Assembly (NCBI RefSeq): GCF_030161595.1
Contig: NZ_BSUM01000001.1
Coordinates: 3,348,001-3,412,000 of the forward strand
Length of the DNA: 64,000 nucleotides
Direction: 5' to 3'
Source of the DNA: Litorihabitans aurantiacus
GTDB taxonomy: Bacteria; Actinomycetota; Actinomycetes; Actinomycetales; Beutenbergiaceae
Numbering within the stretch: position 1 is the first letter of the stretch; each line of letters starts with the position of its first letter. Made by a program: the position numbers and the translations under genes. Below the pieces are notes generated by a model that saw only the letters and a program-made list of their open reading frames with translations, was not told the DNA's origin and did no database searches. Shown in pieces: positions 1 through 9,825 of the stretch.

Positions 1-926
1 GCCCGGCGCGGCGTCGTCGGCATCCGCGACTTCGAGGCGGAGCACCCGCTGTCGTGGTCGCGGCGGGCGGGCGACGTCGCGGCGGAGAGCGCGCTCGCCG
101 ACGGCATCGCGGTGCGCGTGCAGGCGGGGGTGTGGCCGCAGTTCCTCGACGAGCAGATCGCGGCCAGGCGGCGCAGCGGCGACGCGCTGCCCGGGTCGCC
201 GAGCGACGCCACCGGCGCCGCGCTCCTCACCGTCGGGCCGCTCAAGGTCATCAGCGACGGTTCGCTCAACACGCGCACCGCCTACTGCCACGACCCCTAC
301 CCCGGCACCCACGACCGCGGCGTGCTGACCTATGCGCCGCCCGAGCTGCGCGATCTCATGGGCCGCGCGCAGGACGCCGGGATCGGGAGCGCGATCCACG
401 CGATCGGCGACGACGCGTGCGGCCTCGCGCTCGACGCGTTCGAGGCCACGGGCGCGTGGGGCAGCATCGAGCACGCCCAGCTCCTCACCGCGGCCGACGT
501 GCGGCGCTTCGCCCGCCTCGACGTGACCGCCAGCGTGCAGCCCGCGCACCTCCTCGACGACCGCGACGTGGCCGACGACCTGTGGCCCGGCCGGACCGAC
601 CGCGCCTTCGTGCTCGCCTCGCTCGTGGCGGCCGGCGCACGCCTCGCGCTGGGGTCGGACGCCCCCGTGGCACCGCTCGACCCGTGGCTCGCCATCGCCG
701 CCGCCGTGCACCGCACCGGGGACGAGCGCCCCGCGTGGCACGGCGAGCAGCGCATCGACGCCGCGGCGGCGCTCGCGGCCTCGACGGGTGGTCGGGGTGT
801 GGCGCCGGGTGTCGGCGACGTCGCGGACCTCGCGATCTGCGACGTCGACCCCCTGCTCGCCGACGCCGGCACGCGCGTGGCGGGGACGCTGCTCGCGGGG
901 AGTGGACGCACCGCGACGGCGTGTGA
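1..926 (+). CDS. YtcJ-like amidohydrolase, 5' end outside window, frameshifted near its end
   Basis: The gene is already open at base 1 (frame 1). It is the C-terminal part of an amidohydrolase-superfamily enzyme of the YtcJ type, a metal-dependent hydrolase whose substrate cannot be predicted. Visible marks are GPLKVISDGSLNTRTAY, the metal-site region AIHAIGDDA, SIEHAQLL, the Asp-bearing LALGSDAPVAPLDPW and the closing composite-domain segment VGDVADLAICDVDP. At the run of four G at 897-900 the frame appears wrong. Left unshifted it runs to TAG at 1009-1011 with an atypical Arg-rich tail. One added G gives LLAGEWTHRDGV and TGA at 924-926, a usual ending for this family, so I end the gene there. 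The following phosphatase shows the same kind of lesion, which favours a sequencing indel. Confidence 0.75.
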   Translation, partial: PARRRRHPRLRGGAPAVVVAAGGRRRGGERARRRHRGARAGGGVAAVPRRADRGQAAQRRRAARVAERRHRRRAPHRRAAQGHQRRFAQHAHRLLPRPLPRHPRPRRADLCAARAARSHGPRAGRRDRERDPRDRRRRVRPRARRVRGHGRVGQHRARPAPHRGRRAALRPPRRDRQRAARAPPRRPRRGRRPVARPDRPRLRARLARGGRRTPRAGVGRPRGTARPVARHRRRRAPHRGRAPRVARRAAHRRRGGARGLDGWSGCGAGCRRRRGPRDLRRRPPARRRRHARGGDAARGEWTHRDGV

Positions 927-1021
927 GCCGCGTCTGGTCGCGGCGGGCCGCAACCGACTGTTCACGAGGCCGCTACACGGCCGTCGCCCGCGCGGCGCGC
1001 ACGCGGCCTAGCGTCGCGGGC

Positions 1022-1733
1022 ATGGACACCACGCAGGTCGCACCGACGACGACCACCCCCACGACGACCACCCTCACCCTGGTCCGCCACGGCCAGACCC
1101 ACCTCAACGCCCGCCGCGTCATGCAGGGCGCGTGCGACTCGCCCCTGACCCGCACCGGGCGGGCCGGGGTGCTCGTGACCGCGCAGCACCTCTCGACGCA
1201 GGCGTTCGACGCCGCCTACTCCTCGCCGCAGGGGCGCGCGGTGATGACCGCCGTCGAGATCGTGCGCCACCACGACGAGCTGCCGCTGCGCAGCGTCGCG
1301 GGGCTGCGCGAGTTCTCCTTCGGCCGCTACGAGCGCCGCCCCGAGCGCGAGCTCGACGAGATCGAGCCCTGGGCGGTGTTCGTGCCGCGCGTGCTCGCCG
1401 GCGAGCACCCGGGGCTGCCGGGCGGGGAGTCCGGTGCCGACTTCATGGACCGCGTGCGCACGACGTTCGCGCGGATCGTCGAGGCGCACCCGGGGGCACG
1501 TGCTCGTCGTCGGGCACGGGCTCACGCTGGGGGCCTACCTCGCGACCATCGACCCGAGCGGGCTCGTGCCGCTGCCGAACGCGTCGGTCTCGCGCGTCGA
1601 GGTGACGCGCGAGGAGGGCAGCGAGGTGTCGATCTCGCGGATCCTCGAGGTCGCGGTCGACGTCGCGGGGCACGGTTCGCTGTCGGCGCGCCCGGCGCCC
1701 GGGCCGGTCGCGGCGCCGCTACCCGCCGCCTGA
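1022..1733 (+). CDS. Histidine phosphatase (phosphoglycerate mutase family), frameshifted
   Basis: Histidine phosphatase superfamily protein, cytoplasmic, acting on a small phosphorylated substrate that cannot be named. It starts at ATG 1022. The phospho-acceptor motif LVRHGQTHLN lies near residue 20. The second catalytic His (HVLVVGHGLTLGAYL) lies near residue 165, but in another frame. The break is at the G run 1492-1496: reading four G instead of five restores PGHVLVVGHG and leads to TGA at 1731-1733, giving about 236 aa, the usual family size. Without correction the open frame runs on to 1795 with meaningless Arg-rich sequence. I read this as a sequencing insertion; a genuine null allele is possible. 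Confidence 0.8.
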
Positions 1734-1793
1734 GGGACGCGGCCCGCCGCCTGACGGCCGCTCCCCGGTCGGGGGTGTCCGCCAGGAGCGGCT

Positions 1794-1821
1794 GACCGGG
1801 TGACGCGCGCCTCGCCCGGTC
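1794..1821. terminator. Weak hairpin after the phosphatase gene
   Basis: Seven-base arms GACCGGG (1794-1800) and CCCGGTC (1815-1821) enclose a 14-nt loop in the gap between the phosphatase stop and the AlkA-like start. There is no T run. It is only a possible terminator. Confidence 0.3.
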
Positions 1822-1922
1822 GGGGGATCGGCGCCACGACGGTGCCGGGCGTCGGGCGGTGCGGGAGCCGGCCGCTCACAGCGGACGCGTCGGCTGTCGC
1901 ATGCACGGCCTACGGTGGCGGG

Positions 1923-2939
1923 ATGACGGGCCGGGAGGGTGTCGCGCGCGGGCCCTCGGCCGCGCCCACCCCGCCCGCGCCCACCGCTCCTGCGCTCACC
2001 ACCACGGTCACGGTCGAGCGCCCGCTCGACCTGCGCCGCACGCTGGCGCCGCTGCGGCACGCCGGGAGCGACCCGGCGGCCCACCTGAGCGCCGACGGCG
2101 GGTGGTTCGCGCTCGGAACCCCGCTGGGTGCCGCGACGCTGGCGATCGTCCGCACCGTCGGCGGCGTCACCGCCCACGCGTGGGGGCCGGGAGCCGAGTG
2201 GGCGATCGCGTCCGTCCCCGACCTCATCGGTCAGGGCGACGACGACGCCGGGTTCGACCCCTCGCTGCACCCGGTCGTCGCCCGGCTGGCACGACGGTTC
2301 GACGGGCTGCGACTGACCCGCTCCAACCGCGTGCTCGACGCGCTGGTCCCCGCCGTGCTGGAGCAGGAGATCACCGGGGCGGAGGCGCTGCGGGCGTGGC
2401 GCCTGCTGGTGCTGCGGTACGGGTCGCCGGCTCCCGCGCCCACCGGGCTGACGCCGGCGCAGCGCGCCGCCGTCCCCCGTCTGACGGTGCCGCCGTCGGC
2501 CCGGGAGTGGCGCGCGGTGCCCGCCTGGGCGTTTCACGAGGCGGGGATCGCGCAGCGGCGCTGGCGCACCGTCGTCGGCGCCGCGGAGGTCGCGCCGCGG
2601 CTCGAGCGCACCCTGCGGCTGGGGCGCGGCGGGCCGGAGGTCACGGCGACGCTGCGCTCGCTCCCGGGGATCGGGGTGTGGACCAGTGCGCTGGTGACGC
2701 AGACCGCGCACGGCGACCCCGACCACCCGGCCTACGGCGACGCCCACGTCTCGCGGGCCGTCTGCTGGGCGCTGGCGCGCGAGCTGCTCCCGGCGGCCGA
2801 CGCCGACGCGCGGATGGCGCAGCTGCTCGAGCCGTGGGCCGGCCACCGGGAGCGCGTGGTGCGGCTCGTGCTGGCGACCGGGGTCGAGGCGCCCCGGCGC
2901 GGCCACCGGATGGCGCCTCCGCCGCACCGCTCGTTCTGA
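1923..2939 (+). CDS. DNA-3-methyladenine glycosylase 2 family protein (AlkA-like)
   Basis: HhH-GPD superfamily DNA glycosylase of the AlkA type, 338 aa, which in this family removes alkylated purines to start base excision repair. The helix-hairpin-helix core SLPGIGVWTSALVTQ lies near residue 245 and is followed by PAYGDAHVSRAV, whose Asp sits where the catalytic Asp is expected. The N-terminal half is the beta-rich AlkA-like domain, and it opens with a Pro/Ala-rich stretch. ATG 1923 is chosen because the in-frame sequence upstream is low complexity. A second, unrelated alkyl-purine glycosylase (Tag) lies at 18.3 kb, so the organism carries both types. Exact substrate range is inferred from the family. 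Confidence 0.85.
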   Translation: MTGREGVARGPSAAPTPPAPTAPALTTTVTVERPLDLRRTLAPLRHAGSDPAAHLSADGGWFALGTPLGAATLAIVRTVGGVTAHAWGPGAEWAIASVPDLIGQGDDDAGFDPSLHPVVARLARRFDGLRLTRSNRVLDALVPAVLEQEITGAEALRAWRLLVLRYGSPAPAPTGLTPAQRAAVPRLTVPPSAREWRAVPAWAFHEAGIAQRRWRTVVGAAEVAPRLERTLRLGRGGPEVTATLRSLPGIGVWTSALVTQTAHGDPDHPAYGDAHVSRAVCWALARELLPAADADARMAQLLEPWAGHRERVVRLVLATGVEAPRRGHRMAPPPHRSF

Positions 2940-2992
2940 GCCTCGTTCCGAGTCCGGTGCTCCACGGGCGGCCACCGCGGCGGGCGGGCGGC

Positions 2993-3032
2993 GGCTGGAC
3001 AGGGCTGGACATGGCTCGACAGGGCTGGATGT
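2993..3032. repeat. Four tandem 10-bp repeats
   Basis: Four consecutive decamers GGCTGGACAG, GGCTGGACAT, GGCTCGACAG and GGCTGGATGT, with a period of exactly 10 bp, close to one helical turn. They lie in the 457-bp noncoding stretch between the AlkA-like gene and nrdH, about 230 bp upstream of the NrdR-type boxes. No known site is recognised. Apart from these repeats and the boxes at 3261-3306 I see no gene in this stretch. Confidence 0.8.
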
Positions 3033-3260
3033 CGGTGGTCGGTGGGACGCTGGAGGCATGTCCACGGGACCCGCCCGCATGTCGCGCCGAACCGATCCTC
3101 GGCGTGTCGTGGGCTGTGCCGCCGGGTCCCTCGCGGCTCGTTCCACACGTTGTCAACAGGGCGGACGAGAGCCGATCGGCGGGGCCGTGCGCGAGGCGGT
3201 CGACCTGTCCACAGGGTGGGGAAACGCTCGTCCCCCGTTGTGGGCCGACACGCCGTCGAA

Positions 3261-3306
3261 CACGACATGTGGTGGTGGGGTGCACGAGCGACCACTAGGT
3301 GTAGTG
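3261..3306 (+). promoter_or_regulatory. Tandem NrdR-type boxes upstream of nrdHIEF
   Basis: Two 14-bp palindromes precede nrdH: CACGACATGTGGTG at 3261-3274 (12 of 14 positions symmetric) and CACTAGGTGTAGTG at 3293-3306 (perfect CACTA/TAGTG arms). Their centres are 32 bp apart, three helical turns, the arrangement known for NrdR, the ATP-cone repressor of bacterial ribonucleotide reductase operons. The second box ends about 90 bp before the nrdH start. A further short palindrome, GTGTAGTTACAC, lies at 3350-3361. nrdR itself is not in the window. The NrdR assignment is inferred from symmetry, spacing and position. Confidence 0.75.
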
Positions 3307-3396
3307 TCTGAAGCCCGGGAAGCACGACATCCGGGCTCGAATGACATCCGTGTAGTTACACGGGCCGGAGATCCGGGGAACGACGAGGGGAAACAC

Positions 3397-3651
3397 GTGA
3401 GCATCACCGTCTTCAGCAAGCCGAACTGCGTCCAGTGCACGGCCACCTACCGCGCGCTCGACAAGCACGGCCTGAGCTACGAGGTCGTCGACCTGAGCGT
3501 CGACGCCGAGGCCCTCGAGTCCGTCAAGGCGCTCGGGTACCAGCAGGCCCCGGTCGTGCTGGCGAACGGCGACCACTGGGCGGGCTTCCGCCCCGACCGC
3601 ATCAAGGCGCTCGCCGCCGCCGCGGTCGAGGTCCCGGCCCAGGTCTCCTGA
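3397..3651 (+). CDS. nrdH: Glutaredoxin-like protein NrdH
   Basis: 84-aa thioredoxin-fold electron donor that reduces the class Ib ribonucleotide reductase NrdEF, taking electrons from thioredoxin reductase in characterised species. The redox motif CVQC follows the opening ITVFSKPN; the C-terminal half has GYQQAPVVL and the NrdH-type WAGFRPDRIKAL. The GTG start at 3397 has a purine-rich GACGAGGGGAAAC just upstream; the open frame extends further 5' but runs through the NrdR boxes, so that part is not coding. It is the first gene of nrdHIEF, followed after 153 bp by nrdI. Confidence 0.95.
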   Translation: MSITVFSKPNCVQCTATYRALDKHGLSYEVVDLSVDAEALESVKALGYQQAPVVLANGDHWAGFRPDRIKALAAAAVEVPAQVS

Positions 3652-3804
3652 TCGACCGGTAGCCCGTCGGTGGTCCGGCGCACGTCGCCGGACCACCGCA
3701 CCGTCGGGTGGCGTCCCGTCACGGACCGCCACCCCGCAGCAGCACCACGGACGTCCCGCGCGAGCGCGGGGCGTCCCGCCACGCGAGGAGGAGAGGGACC
3801 GACC

Positions 3805-4221
3805 ATGAGCCTCGTCTACTTCTCCTCCGTCTCCGAGAACACCCACCGCTTCGTGGGCAAGCTCGGGCTCCCGGCGCAGCGGATCCCGTTGCGCAGCCGC
3901 GAGGAGCCCCTCGTGGTCACGCAGGAGTACGTGCTGATCCTGCCGACCTACGGGGGTGGCACCACGAAGGGTGGCGCCGTCCCCAAGCAGGTCGTCCGGT
4001 TCCTGAACGACCCCCGCAACCGCTCGCTCATCCGTGGCGTCATCGCCGCGGGGAACACGAACTTCGGCGAGGCGTTCTGCCTCGCGGGGGACATCGTCGC
4101 CGCCAAGTGCGACGTCCCCTACCTCTACCGCTTCGAACTCCTCGGCACCGATCAGGACGTCACGCGCGTCCGAGAAGGATTGGCACAGTTTTGGCTACGA
4201 CGCTCGCAGATCCCGGCCTGA
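3805..4221 (+). CDS. nrdI: Ribonucleotide reductase flavodoxin NrdI
   Basis: 138-aa flavodoxin-like protein that delivers the oxidant needed to assemble the dimanganese-tyrosyl radical cofactor of NrdF. The FMN-binding opening is [16 protein letters not shown]; the loops [20 protein letters not shown] and [13 protein letters not shown] are typical of NrdI. The ATG at 3805 follows a strong purine-rich ribosome site (GAGGAGGAGAGGG). Its 3' end overlaps the chosen nrdE start by 31 bp, implying coupled translation. Length is normal for the family. Confidence 0.95.
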   Translation: MSLVYFSSVSENTHRFVGKLGLPAQRIPLRSREEPLVVTQEYVLILPTYGGGTTKGGAVPKQVVRFLNDPRNRSLIRGVIAAGNTNFGEAFCLAGDIVAAKCDVPYLYRFELLGTDQDVTRVREGLAQFWLRRSQIPA

Positions 4222-6350
4222 CCCCCGCGCACCGGTTCGAGGGCATGGACTACCACGCCCTCAACGCGATGCTGAACCTGTACGGCCCCGACGGCCGGCT
4301 GCAGCTCGACGCCGACCACGCGGCCGCGCGGCAGTACTTCCTGCAGCACGTCAACCAGAACACCGTGTTCTTCCACGACCTCGACGAGAAGCTCTCCTAC
4401 CTCGTCGAGGAGGGCTACTACGAGGGCGAGGTGCTCGCGAAGTACTCCCGCGAGTTCCTCCACCGAATCTGGGACGAGGCGTTCGCGTTCAAGTTCCGCT
4501 TCTCCACGTTCCTCGGCGCGTTCAAGTACTACACCTCGTACACGCTCAAGACGTTCGACGGCAAGCGCTACCTCGAGCGCTTCGAGGACCGCGTCGTCAT
4601 GGTCGCCCTCACGCTGGCCGACGGCGACGAGGCGCTCGCGAGCGCGATGGTCGAGGAGGTCATCACCGGCCGCTTCCAGCCCGCGACGCCGACGTTCCTC
4701 AACGCCGGCAAGCAGCAGCGCGGCGAGCTCGTCTCGTGCTTCCTGCTCCGCATCGAGGACAACATGGAGTCCATCGCGCGCGGCATCAACTCCGCGCTGC
4801 AGCTGTCCAAGCGCGGCGGCGGCGTGGCGCTCCTGCTGAGCAACATCCGCGAGCACGGCGCGCCGATCAAGAAGATCGAGAACCAGTCCTCCGGCGTCAT
4901 CCCCGTGATGAAGCTGCTCGAGGACTCCTTCTCCTACGCCAACCAGCTCGGTGCGCGCCAGGGCGCCGGCGCCGTCTACCTCTCGGCGCACCACCCCGAC
5001 ATCCTGCGGTTCCTCGACACCAAGCGCGAGAACGCGGACGAGAAGATCCGCATCAAGACGCTGTCCCTCGGCGTCGTCATCCCGGACATCACGTTCGAGC
5101 TCGCGAAGAAGAACGAGGACATGTACCTGTTCTCGCCCTACGACGTCGAGCGCGTCTACGGCGTGCCGTTCTCGGAGATCTCCGTGACGGAGAAGTACGC
5201 CGAGATGGTCGACGACGGCCGCATCCGCAAGACGAAGATCAAGGCCCGCGACTTCTTCCAGCTCCTCGCGGAGATCCAGTTCGAGTCGGGCTACCCCTAC
5301 ATCGTGTTCGAGGACACGGTGAACGCCGCCAACCCGATCGCGGGCCGCGTCACGATGAGCAACCTGTGCTCGGAGATCCTCCAGGTCTCCACCGCCTCGA
5401 CGTTCAACGACGACCTGAGCTACGACGTCGTGGGCCGCGACATCTCGTGCAACCTGGGCTCGCTCAACATCGCGAAGGCGATGGACTCGACCGACTTCGC
5501 GCGCACGATCGAGACGTCCATCCGGTCGCTCACGGCCGTCTCGGACCAGACGCAGATCACGTCGGTCCCCTCGGTCCAGGAGGGCAACGACGCGTCGCAC
5601 TCCATCGGTCTGGGCCAGATGAACCTGCACGGCTACCTCGCCCGCGAGCGGATCCACTACGGCAGCGCCGAGGGCGTCGACTTCACGAACATCTACTTCT
5701 ACACGGTCGCGTTCCACGCCCTGCGCGCCTCGAACAAGCTCTCGATCGAGCGCGGCACCACGTTCCGCGGCTTCGCCGACTCGCAGTACGCCTCGGGCGA
5801 GTACTTCGACAAGTACACGGAGCAGGTCTGGGAGCCGGCCACCGAGCGCGTGCGGCAGCTGTTCGCCGACGCCGGGATCGCGATCCCGACGCAGGAGGAC
5901 TGGCGCGAGCTGAAGGCCAGCGTCGCCGAGCACGGCATCTACAACGCCTACCTGCAGGCGGTCCCGCCGACCGGCTCGATCTCCTACATCAACCACTCGA
6001 CCAGCTCGATCCACCCGATCGTGGCCCCGATCGAGATCCGCAAGGAGGGCAAGATCGGGCGCGTCTACTACCCGGCGCCCTACCTGAGCGACGAGAACCT
6101 GGAGTACTACCAGGACGCGTACGAGATCGGCTACGAGAAGATCATCGACACCTACGCCGCCGCCACGCAGCACGTGGACCAGGGGCTGTCGCTGACGCTG
6201 TTCTTCAAGGACACCGCCACCACGCGCGACGTCAACCGGGCGCAGATCTACGCCTGGCGCAAGGGCATCAAGACGCTGTACTACATCCGCCTGCGCCAGG
6301 CCGCGCTCGAGGGCACCGAGGTCGAGGGCTGCGTCTCCTGCACCCTGTGA
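4191..6350 (+). CDS. nrdE: Class Ib ribonucleoside-diphosphate reductase alpha subunit NrdE
   Basis: Large catalytic subunit that converts NDPs to dNDPs, 719 aa with the TTG start. It lacks an N-terminal ATP cone, as expected for class Ib, and opens into [13 protein letters not shown]. Visible catalytic elements are [15 protein letters not shown] (redox Cys), the finger-loop [10 protein letters not shown] with the thiyl-radical Cys, the second redox Cys in CNLGSLNI, and the C-terminal shuttle pair CVSCTL. TTG 4191 is chosen because it gives LATTLADPG before the conserved MDYH and has AGAAGG 12 bp upstream. The alternative ATG at 4245 would give 701 aa and start directly at MDYH. Third gene of nrdHIEF. 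Confidence 0.95.
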   Translation: MATTLADPGLTPAHRFEGMDYHALNAMLNLYGPDGRLQLDADHAAARQYFLQHVNQNTVFFHDLDEKLSYLVEEGYYEGEVLAKYSREFLHRIWDEAFAFKFRFSTFLGAFKYYTSYTLKTFDGKRYLERFEDRVVMVALTLADGDEALASAMVEEVITGRFQPATPTFLNAGKQQRGELVSCFLLRIEDNMESIARGINSALQLSKRGGGVALLLSNIREHGAPIKKIENQSSGVIPVMKLLEDSFSYANQLGARQGAGAVYLSAHHPDILRFLDTKRENADEKIRIKTLSLGVVIPDITFELAKKNEDMYLFSPYDVERVYGVPFSEISVTEKYAEMVDDGRIRKTKIKARDFFQLLAEIQFESGYPYIVFEDTVNAANPIAGRVTMSNLCSEILQVSTASTFNDDLSYDVVGRDISCNLGSLNIAKAMDSTDFARTIETSIRSLTAVSDQTQITSVPSVQEGNDASHSIGLGQMNLHGYLARERIHYGSAEGVDFTNIYFYTVAFHALRASNKLSIERGTTFRGFADSQYASGEYFDKYTEQVWEPATERVRQLFADAGIAIPTQEDWRELKASVAEHGIYNAYLQAVPPTGSISYINHSTSSIHPIVAPIEIRKEGKIGRVYYPAPYLSDENLEYYQDAYEIGYEKIIDTYAAATQHVDQGLSLTLFFKDTATTRDVNRAQIYAWRKGIKTLYYIRLRQAALEGTEVEGCVSCTL

Positions 6351-7388
<1,038 letters not shown>

Positions 7389-7411
7389 GTCCCGCGACCC
7401 TCACGGACCAC

Positions 7412-7449
7412 GACGGCGCCGCCCACCTCACGAGGTGGGCGGCGCCGTC
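7412..7449 (+). terminator. Strong hairpin terminator after nrdF
   Basis: A perfect 17-bp inverted repeat (arms 7412-7428 and 7433-7449) encloses the four-base loop CACG. It is followed by TCGTCG with no T run, the usual form in high-GC actinobacteria. It separates nrdHIEF from the next operon. Confidence 0.85.
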
Positions 7450-7587
7450 GTCGTCCCGGCGGTGGGCACCCCACCCCCACGGCCGCGGGGCGCCGCCCTA
7501 GCATGAGGATCGCCGGCGATCCGCCGGGCAGCCACCGCCCCGAACGCCCCGACGCCCCGCGGGTACGCCCGCCAAGGAGGATCCCCG

Positions 7588-9825
7588 GTGATCTCGTACG
7601 CCGATGTCGACACGCTGGACGCGGAGACCCGCGAGGAGATCTCCGACCTGTTCGACCACGCCGACGCCCTGCACGACCTCCCCGACGACCTCGGCGCGAT
7701 CGAGGCGTGGGACGACTTCATCGCCGAGTGCGAGCGCGTCGGCTTCCCGCACCTGATCGCCAGCGCGCGGCTGTCGCAGTACACGATCTACTCCCACGGC
7801 GGCATGGCGCTCGAGGCGCTCGAGGCGTTCGTCGAGCTGATGCGCGTGCTCCGCAGCCACGGTGACCTCGTCGACCCCCGCAACGTCGCCGTCCAGCTGA
7901 ACGCGATCGGCACGGCCGCCACCACCCTGGCCGACGACCCGCGCATCCCGCTCGAGAAGATCACGCGCCTGATCGACCTCGTCGAGGAGCAGATGCACGC
8001 CCGCGGCGTCGACGTCACCGGTGCTCACGTCGCCCGCGCGACCGTCGCCGCGGCCGCGGGCGACGCCGAGGCGACCACGCAGTGGATCGACCGCTGGCGC
8101 GCCGAGGCGGGCGACGGGTGGCGCGCCGACGACGCCGGGGTCATCCAGATGGAGATCCCGCTGATCGCGCGCTTCGACTCCGACCGTGCGGCCGAGACGC
8201 TCGAGCAGCGCCTGCGCGTGCTCGGCATCGACCCGGTGCGCATCGACTCAGGCGCCCCGAACGCCGACCGCGCGGCCAAGCTCGCCGCCCTGCTCGCCTT
8301 CCTGCGCGTGCGGCAGGGGCGGCGCGAGGAGGCGACGGCGATCGCCGACGCGCTGGTGGCCGCCCTCGGTATCGAGGTGCTCGCGCGCGAGGTCGTCCCG
8401 CACTACCTGATCCTCGCGCTGGAGGAGCGGCCCGACCTCGCGCTCGTCGCCGTCGACCGCCTGCTGGGTGAGAGCGCGCTCGACGCCTCCGACTGGGAGG
8501 CGGTGGCCGCCGCCGCGCGCAGCCGTCTCCTCGCCCAGCCGCACGGTACGGAGGGCGAGCTGCTGCGCGCGCTCGCGCAGGAGGGCGCCCGCGCCCACGA
8601 CGAGCGGGCCGGCACCGACGTGCACTCCCGCGAGCTCGCGGAGCTGTGGTGGGCGGGACTGCCGCCGGCGTCGCCGCCCGCGATCACCCACGTCCCCGAC
8701 GTCTGGGGCGAGCCGGAGGAGCGCGCCGAGCACATCCTCTCGGCCGGGTGGCTGGGCCGCGTCGGGGCCGTCTGCGCCGACGACCCGCCCATCGCGATCA
8801 AGTACCGCTACCAGGCGCTGCTCGGCGAGACGATGCAGCTGATGTCGGCGGAGACCGCGGAGGAGTCCGACGCCCTCGCCACCCGCCTGACCGCGCGCGC
8901 CCGCGAGCTGCGCTGCGCCACCTCGCGCTACGCCGTCCCGCTGCTGCACGGGCTGGGTGCGGGGCGGCGCGGCGACGTCCCCACCATGGTCGTCGGGTAC
9001 GGCCGCGCCCTGGAGGAGCTGCGGGCGCTGCCGGCCAACGCCGACCACGTCGTCCCCGACATCCGCGCCATGGGGGAGCGGCTGTTCCCCACGGTGGTCG
9101 AGCAGGCGGTCGCCAGCCCGGACGTGCCGTGGGACCACATCCACCCGCTCGTGACGACCGAGCAGGAGGTGCGCGCCGCGACCGGCGCGCCGCGCGCGCC
9201 CGTGATCCTCGCGCACGCCGAGATCGCGGCCCACGTCGACGACGTCGACCGGCTGCAGGCGATCGCGGCCGACCTCCAGGACGCCGTGGCCGACGAGCAG
9301 CAGCGCATCGACGGCGGCGCGATCTACCTCGAGCTGGTGCGTCTCGTGGCCCGCTTCTCGCCCGGCTTCGCCGACCACCTGGCCTCGATCGTGGTGCAGG
9401 CGGGTGACGCCGAGCAGATCCGCGCCGCCACCGTGTGGCGCAGCTGGCTGCGCCCCGCCGACCCGGCCGTGGCCGCCGAGCTGACGGCCGTGCTGCAGGA
9501 GGCCGACGACGACGTCACCGAGCTCGGCATCGTGCCGGGGTGGGTGGTGCTCGAGGTGCTGGTGCGCGCCGGGCGCAAACCGGTCGCCGTGCTCGATGCG
9601 CTCCTGGAGGAGGTCGACGGCGGCAACGCGGCCGACCTCGGGCTGATCGCCGCCGGCGGCAGTCTCCTGCTGGGGCGGGACGCCGACGACGCGCGGGGCG
9701 CCGAGCTGCGCGAGCGCGCGCTCGCCATCGCGACCGGGCTCGCGCAGCGCGACGGCACCGACGTCTGGCGCACCTGGGTCGGGCGGCGCTGGTACGCGGG
9801 TGACCCCGCGTTCGAGCGTGCCTGA
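7588..9825 (+). CDS. Large helical-repeat protein of unknown function, partner of the Hsp90-like ATPase
   Basis: 745-aa soluble protein that I cannot assign to a named family. It has no signal peptide or membrane segment. It is alanine- and leucine-rich and predicted helical throughout, with repeated A/L/R helix pairs such as GAIEAWDDFIAECERVGFP and ATTQWIDRWRAEAG near the start and AIADALVAALGIEVLAREV in the middle, suggesting tetratricopeptide-like repeats. GTG 7588 has an ideal AAGGAGG seven bases upstream. Its end overlaps the next gene, an HtpG-like ATPase, by 26 bp, so the two are cotranslated and likely act together. A cochaperone or adaptor role is inference from that pairing only. 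Confidence 0.75.
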   Translation: MISYADVDTLDAETREEISDLFDHADALHDLPDDLGAIEAWDDFIAECERVGFPHLIASARLSQYTIYSHGGMALEALEAFVELMRVLRSHGDLVDPRNVAVQLNAIGTAATTLADDPRIPLEKITRLIDLVEEQMHARGVDVTGAHVARATVAAAAGDAEATTQWIDRWRAEAGDGWRADDAGVIQMEIPLIARFDSDRAAETLEQRLRVLGIDPVRIDSGAPNADRAAKLAALLAFLRVRQGRREEATAIADALVAALGIEVLAREVVPHYLILALEERPDLALVAVDRLLGESALDASDWEAVAAAARSRLLAQPHGTEGELLRALAQEGARAHDERAGTDVHSRELAELWWAGLPPASPPAITHVPDVWGEPEERAEHILSAGWLGRVGAVCADDPPIAIKYRYQALLGETMQLMSAETAEESDALATRLTARARELRCATSRYAVPLLHGLGAGRRGDVPTMVVGYGRALEELRALPANADHVVPDIRAMGERLFPTVVEQAVASPDVPWDHIHPLVTTEQEVRAATGAPRAPVILAHAEIAAHVDDVDRLQAIAADLQDAVADEQQRIDGGAIYLELVRLVARFSPGFADHLASIVVQAGDAEQIRAATVWRSWLRPADPAVAAELTAVLQEADDDVTELGIVPGWVVLEVLVRAGRKPVAVLDALLEEVDGGNAADLGLIAAGGSLLLGRDADDARGAELRERALAIATGLAQRDGTDVWRTWVGRRWYAGDPAFERA

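Noticed and set aside
3143-3220. DnaA-box-like sequences (TTGTCAACA, CTGTCCACA) suggesting an origin
   Set aside because: Only two imperfect copies and no dnaA or dnaN nearby; the nrd context explains the region.
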